DNA from: Streptomyces sp. NBC_01116
GTDB taxonomy: Bacteria; Actinomycetota; Actinomycetes; Streptomycetales; Streptomycetaceae
Direction: 5' to 3'
NCBI RefSeq assembly: GCF_041435495.1
Contig: NZ_CP108644.1
Location: forward strand, 2,046,001-2,110,000
DNA: 64,000 nt
Below the pieces are notes generated by a model. That model worked only from the letters and a program-made list of their open reading frames with translations. It was not told the DNA's origin and made no database searches. Position numbers and translations under genes: made by a program. Shown here one piece after another: positions 61,220 through 64,000 of the stretch; position 1 is the first letter of the stretch, and the number at the start of each line of letters is the position of its first letter.

Positions 61220-61881
61220 GCCCGCAGCAGGGCCCGGGAGCGGGCCCGGTGGCGGTGGCGGTAGAAGCGCCTGGCCCAGGGCGAGGTGGGGCGGGCCAGC
61301 CGGATCGCGCCGACCAGGGCGACGAACGGGACGAGGGTGCCGAGCACGGCCATCCGCAGCTTGCCCTTGAACAGGGCGATCAGGACGAAGCAGAAGTTGA
61401 TCACGTAGGTCGTGATGAGGCTGAGCCTGCCCTGTTCCTCCTCGTCGGTGACGTCGTCGACGCCGAGCGGCGAGAAGCCGGCCAGGACCAGCCCGACCAG
61501 TGAGACGGTCAGCACGACCACCTCCACGCTCTGGCGGCCCTCCTCGGTCCAGTACACGTCGTCCAGATGCAGGATCAGCGCGAACTCGTCGAGCACCAGC
61601 CCCGCCCCGACCCCGAAGACCACCGCGAACAGTCCGGCGGCCACGCCGTGCCGTCCGCTGGCCACCGCGCCGAATCCGCCGACCACCGAGAGCACGACCC
61701 CGGGCACCACGTGGTGGATGTGCACCCCGCCCGGGGTGATGTTGCGGAACGGGCCCTTCCCGGCGCGGATCATGCGGGTGATGGTGCGGGTGATCGCGAA
61801 GGTCAGGACGAAGGCGGCCAGCGCGAGGAGCAGCGGCAGCTTGCCCGGCTCCGCGATGTTGTCGTGCCACCAGTGACCCAT
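61117..61881 (-). CDS. Integral membrane protein of unknown function
   Basis: The 254-residue protein has about six transmembrane helices and conserved His-rich motifs: GGVHIHHVVPGVVLSV after TM1, and LDEFALILHLDDVYWTEEG between helices. The HIHH and DEF-HLDD residues could bind a metal. The C-terminal tail is very basic (RHRHRARSRALLRAYHHD). The chosen ATG 61881 has GGGAG 8 bases upstream; GTG 61890 is the alternative. Convergent with and overlapping the rhomboid-like gene by 103 bases. Confidence 0.78.
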   Translation of the reverse strand: MGHWWHDNIAEPGKLPLLLALAAFVLTFAITRTITRMIRAGKGPFRNITPGGVHIHHVVPGVVLSVVGGFGAVASGRHGVAAGLFAVVFGVGAGLVLDEFALILHLDDVYWTEEGRQSVEVVVLTVSLVGLVLAGFSPLGVDDVTDEEEQGRLSLITTYVINFCFVLIALFKGKLRMAVLGTLVPFVALVGAIRLARPTSPWARRFYRHRHRARSRALLRAYHHDVRWAGPRRKFQDLIGGAPDRVPPPPAPRS

Positions 61882-61956
61882 GCCACCCACTCCCGTTACG
61901 TATGGTTTCGCGGCGATTGGCGCGTTTCGCCCAATCTATCGGCGGTGCCCAGCGGC

Positions 61957-61962
61957 TAGCCT
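61957..61962 (+). promoter_or_regulatory. -10 box of a probable leaderless cobS promoter
   Basis: TAGCCT lies 7 bases before GTG 61970, with no ribosome site. Confidence 0.45.
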
Positions 61963-61969
61963 GCGCGCG

Positions 61970-62752
61970 GTGACCTCCCTGAACAGCCACGGCATACGTT
62001 TCGCCTTCGGCACCCTGACCGTGCTGCCCGTCCGCGTGACCCGCTGGGACCGCGCGACCGCCCGCTCCGGCATGCTCTGCGCCCCGCTCGCCGGGCTCGT
62101 CGTGGGGCTGCTCGCCGGAGCCCTCGGCTCGGTGTCGCTGCTGGCGGGATCGGGGCCGCTGCTCGCGGCGGTCGCCTCCGTCGCGGTGCCCGCCGCCCTC
62201 ACCCGGGGGCTGCACCTGGACGGTCTGGCGGACACGGCGGACGGCCTCGGCAGCGGGAAGCCGGCCGAGGACGCGCTGCGGATCATGAAGCAGTCCGACA
62301 TTGGGCCGTTCGGTGTCATCACGCTCCTCCTGGTGCTGCTGGCCCAGGTCGCCGTCCTCTTCGAGCTGTACGGGGAGGGCTGGGCGCACGGGGCCCTCGG
62401 GGCCGTCGTCGCGGGCGTCACCGCCCGCCTCGCGCTGACCCTGGCGTCCCGTCAGGGCGTCCCGGCGGCCCGGCCCGAGGGGCTCGGCGCGGTGGTGGCG
62501 TCCACGGTCCCGGCCGGGTGGGCGCTGTTCGCGGCGGGGGTGACGGTGGCGCTGTGCGCGACGGGGGGCGCGCTGTCCGGCCCGTACGGGGCGCTGCACC
62601 ACGCACTCGCGGTGCTCGGCGCGCTCGCCGCGGGCGAACTGCTGCTGCGGCACTGCGTGCGGCGGTTCGGCGGGGTCACCGGGGACGTCTTCGGGGGCGT
62701 CGAGGAGACCGCGGCGACGGCGGCCCTGGTGGTGCTGGCGCTGGGTTCCTGA
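61970..62752 (+). CDS. cobS: Adenosylcobinamide-GDP ribazoletransferase (cobalamin synthase)
   Basis: It joins alpha-ribazole (phosphate) to adenosylcobinamide-GDP at the membrane, the last step of cobalamin synthesis. The 260-residue protein has about seven transmembrane helices and the CobS motifs GLHLDGLADTADGLGSGKP, IMKQSDIGPFGVIT and FGGVTGDVFGGVEE. GTG 61970 follows TAGCCT by 7 bases (leaderless). CobU and CobT lie 2-4 kb upstream on the same strand, though in separate transcripts. Confidence 0.94.
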   Translation: MTSLNSHGIRFAFGTLTVLPVRVTRWDRATARSGMLCAPLAGLVVGLLAGALGSVSLLAGSGPLLAAVASVAVPAALTRGLHLDGLADTADGLGSGKPAEDALRIMKQSDIGPFGVITLLLVLLAQVAVLFELYGEGWAHGALGAVVAGVTARLALTLASRQGVPAARPEGLGAVVASTVPAGWALFAAGVTVALCATGGALSGPYGALHHALAVLGALAAGELLLRHCVRRFGGVTGDVFGGVEETAATAALVVLALGS

Positions 62753-62955
62753 CGGTCCGGCAGCGCCGGGGGCGGTGCCGCGGCGGGCGGAACCGACCTC
62801 CTTAGCAGTCCGGAACAGCCCGCCGCCGTCACGGAGCAGGAACCGCGCGCGTAGGCTCATTCCCGGCACATCGTCGGGGCGTCTACGATGCGCCGGGCAC
62901 GGTCGGCCCACCCCTCGACCGAACTCGAACTCAACGGAAGCGAGATTTCACCACC

Positions 62956-64000
62956 GTGACTGCTCTCACTCTCAGCACTGCCGGTGCGGCGACGCTGCGC
63001 GCCGACGCACTCGTCGTCGGCGTCGCCAAGGGCGTCAAGGGACCGGTCCTGGCACCCGGCTCCGAGGCCGTGGACAAGGCGTTCGACGGAAAGCTCGCCG
63101 CCGTCCTCGCGACCCTGGGCGCCACCGGTGCCGAGGGCGAACTGACCAAGCTGCCCGCCGCGTCCGGCCTCAAGGCCCCGGTCGTCGTCGCGGTCGGCCT
63201 CGGTCCGGTCCCGGACAAGGAGGACGCCTACGACGCCGAGGCGCTGCGCCGTGCGGCGGGCACCGCGGCCCGTGCGCTGACCGGCGCCAAGAAGGCCGGC
63301 TTCGCGCTGCCCGCCTCCTCCGTCGAGGACGCCGCCGCCGTCGCCGAGGGCGCGCTCCTGGGCGCGTACGCCTTCACCGCCTACCAGGGTGGCGAGAACA
63401 AGCTGGCCCCCAAGGACGCGAAGTCCAAGGACAGTGGCCCGAAACTGCCGCTCGCCGAGGTGGCCCTGCTCGGCGCCAAGCCGCGCGACAAGGCGTACAA
63501 GGCGGCCGTCGAGCGCGCCCTGGCCCTGGTCGAGGAGATCAACCGGGCCCGCGACCTGATCAACACCCCGCCGAACGACCTGTACCCGGAGTCCTTCGCC
63601 GCCGTGGCCACCGCCGCGGGCAAGGAGCACGGCATCAAGGTCCAGGTCCTCGACGAGAAGGCCCTCGTCAAGGGCGGCTACGGCGGCATCCTCGGCGTCG
63701 GCCAGGGCGCCGAGCGCGGCCCGCGCCTGGTGAAGCTCGCCTACACGCACCCGAAGGCGGAGAAGACCCTGGCCCTGGTGGGCAAGGGCATCACCTACGA
63801 CTCGGGCGGCATCTCGCTCAAGCCGGCCGGCCACAACGAGACGATGAAGTGCGACATGGCCGGCGCCGCCGCCGTGTTCGCCGCCGTCGTCTCGGCCGCC
63901 CGTCTGGGCCTCAGGGTCAACGTCACCGGCTGGCTGGCGCTGGCCGAGAACATGCCCTCCGGCAACGCCACCCGCCCCGGTGACGTGCTGCGCATGTACA
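62956..64000 (+). CDS. pepA: Leucyl aminopeptidase, N-terminal part (partial)
   Basis: The reading frame from GTG 62956 is open to the window end (348 codons). It begins MTALTLSTAG and has an N-terminal macro-like domain (about 1-165), then the M17 metallopeptidase domain with LINTPPNDLYPESF, KGGYGGILGVGQG and active-site VGKGITYDSGGISLKP (Lys and Asp) and MKCDMAGAAAV. The remaining catalytic part (including the Arg-containing NTDAEGR) is outside the window. GGAAGCGAG lies some 13 bases upstream. PepA is a hexameric two-metal aminopeptidase that releases N-terminal Leu. Confidence 0.95.
   Translation, partial: MTALTLSTAGAATLRADALVVGVAKGVKGPVLAPGSEAVDKAFDGKLAAVLATLGATGAEGELTKLPAASGLKAPVVVAVGLGPVPDKEDAYDAEALRRAAGTAARALTGAKKAGFALPASSVEDAAAVAEGALLGAYAFTAYQGGENKLAPKDAKSKDSGPKLPLAEVALLGAKPRDKAYKAAVERALALVEEINRARDLINTPPNDLYPESFAAVATAAGKEHGIKVQVLDEKALVKGGYGGILGVGQGAERGPRLVKLAYTHPKAEKTLALVGKGITYDSGGISLKPAGHNETMKCDMAGAAAVFAAVVSAARLGLRVNVTGWLALAENMPSGNATRPGDVLRMY

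Noticed and set aside
62775..63983. Long plus-strand frame overlapping pepA and its upstream gap
   Set aside because: Arg-rich, out of frame with the clear leucyl aminopeptidase, which runs from 62956 to the window end.
1..64000. Mobile elements, CRISPR arrays, tRNA or rRNA genes, phage or toxin-antitoxin genes
   Set aside because: Looked for on both strands; no transposase, integrase, repeat-spacer array, or cloverleaf-like sequence was recognised.

Overview
The window is high-GC actinobacterial chromosome, almost certainly Streptomyces. Third codon positions are nearly all G or C, GTG starts are common, many genes overlap by 4 bases, and several promoters carry a TANNNT box only 6-8 bases before a start codon. 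Gene order from bacterioferritin to leucyl aminopeptidase matches, from memory, S. coelicolor about SCO2113-SCO2179, so this is conserved core chromosome rather than an island. I see no insertion sequence, prophage, CRISPR array, tRNA or rRNA.

Layout. 1-500: end of bacterioferritin, then bfd behind an iron box. 0.6-4.1 kb: class II DAHP synthase (aroH) divergent from a leaderless trp leader peptide, attenuator and fused anthranilate synthase (trpEG). 4.2-9.8 kb: 2-hydroxyacid dehydrogenase, the plsC-macS-macR operon, a carboxylesterase and a membrane protein. 9.8-14.9 kb: a nuclease/phosphatase-fold protein, glucokinase glkA with its neighbour, an ArsA-like ATPase with an arginine P-loop, a START-like protein and a metallophosphoesterase. 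15-25 kb: long-chain acyl-CoA ligase, PimB-like mannosyltransferase, membrane glycosyltransferase, a lipoprotein metallopeptidase, two NlpC/P60 cell-wall hydrolases (one behind a structured leader resembling the c-di-AMP ydaO element) and an NYN-domain protein. 25-29 kb: rhomboid protease, Lrp-type sensor domain, a class V aminotransferase under a SAM-IV riboswitch, and trpD.

29.3-38.7 kb holds the respiratory cluster for the bc1-aa3 supercomplex: ctaE-qcrC-qcrA-qcrB and ctaC-ctaD-ctaF, separated by a receiver-like protein and an L,D-transpeptidase. 38.9-45.2 kb holds a cysteine desulfurase-TusA fusion, a PfkB kinase, a small orphan peptide, a membrane-anchored protein, erpA and nadA; sulfur and Fe-S supply sit next to users of Fe-S clusters. 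45.5-57.5 kb is envelope biology: a large repeat protein, an RND pump behind a two-component system, pspA-pspAA, a DUF3043 protein with a CTG-started methyltransferase, and an HtrA-like protease. 57.7-62.8 kb carries the late cobalamin genes cobU (fused to a degenerate metallo-beta-lactamase-like domain), cobT and cobS, with two membrane proteins between them. The window ends inside pepA.

Convergent gene pairs are commonly separated by long, near-perfect hairpins (up to 28 bp) without U-tracts. Nothing here is clearly a wholly new system. The most interesting items are RNA and variant-enzyme observations: the SAM-IV leader with small ORFs, the compact ydaO-like leader, the CTG start, the Arg P-loop ATPase, CobT lacking the usual catalytic Glu, the CobU fusion, a REP-like palindrome after glkA and the orphan 65-residue peptide.
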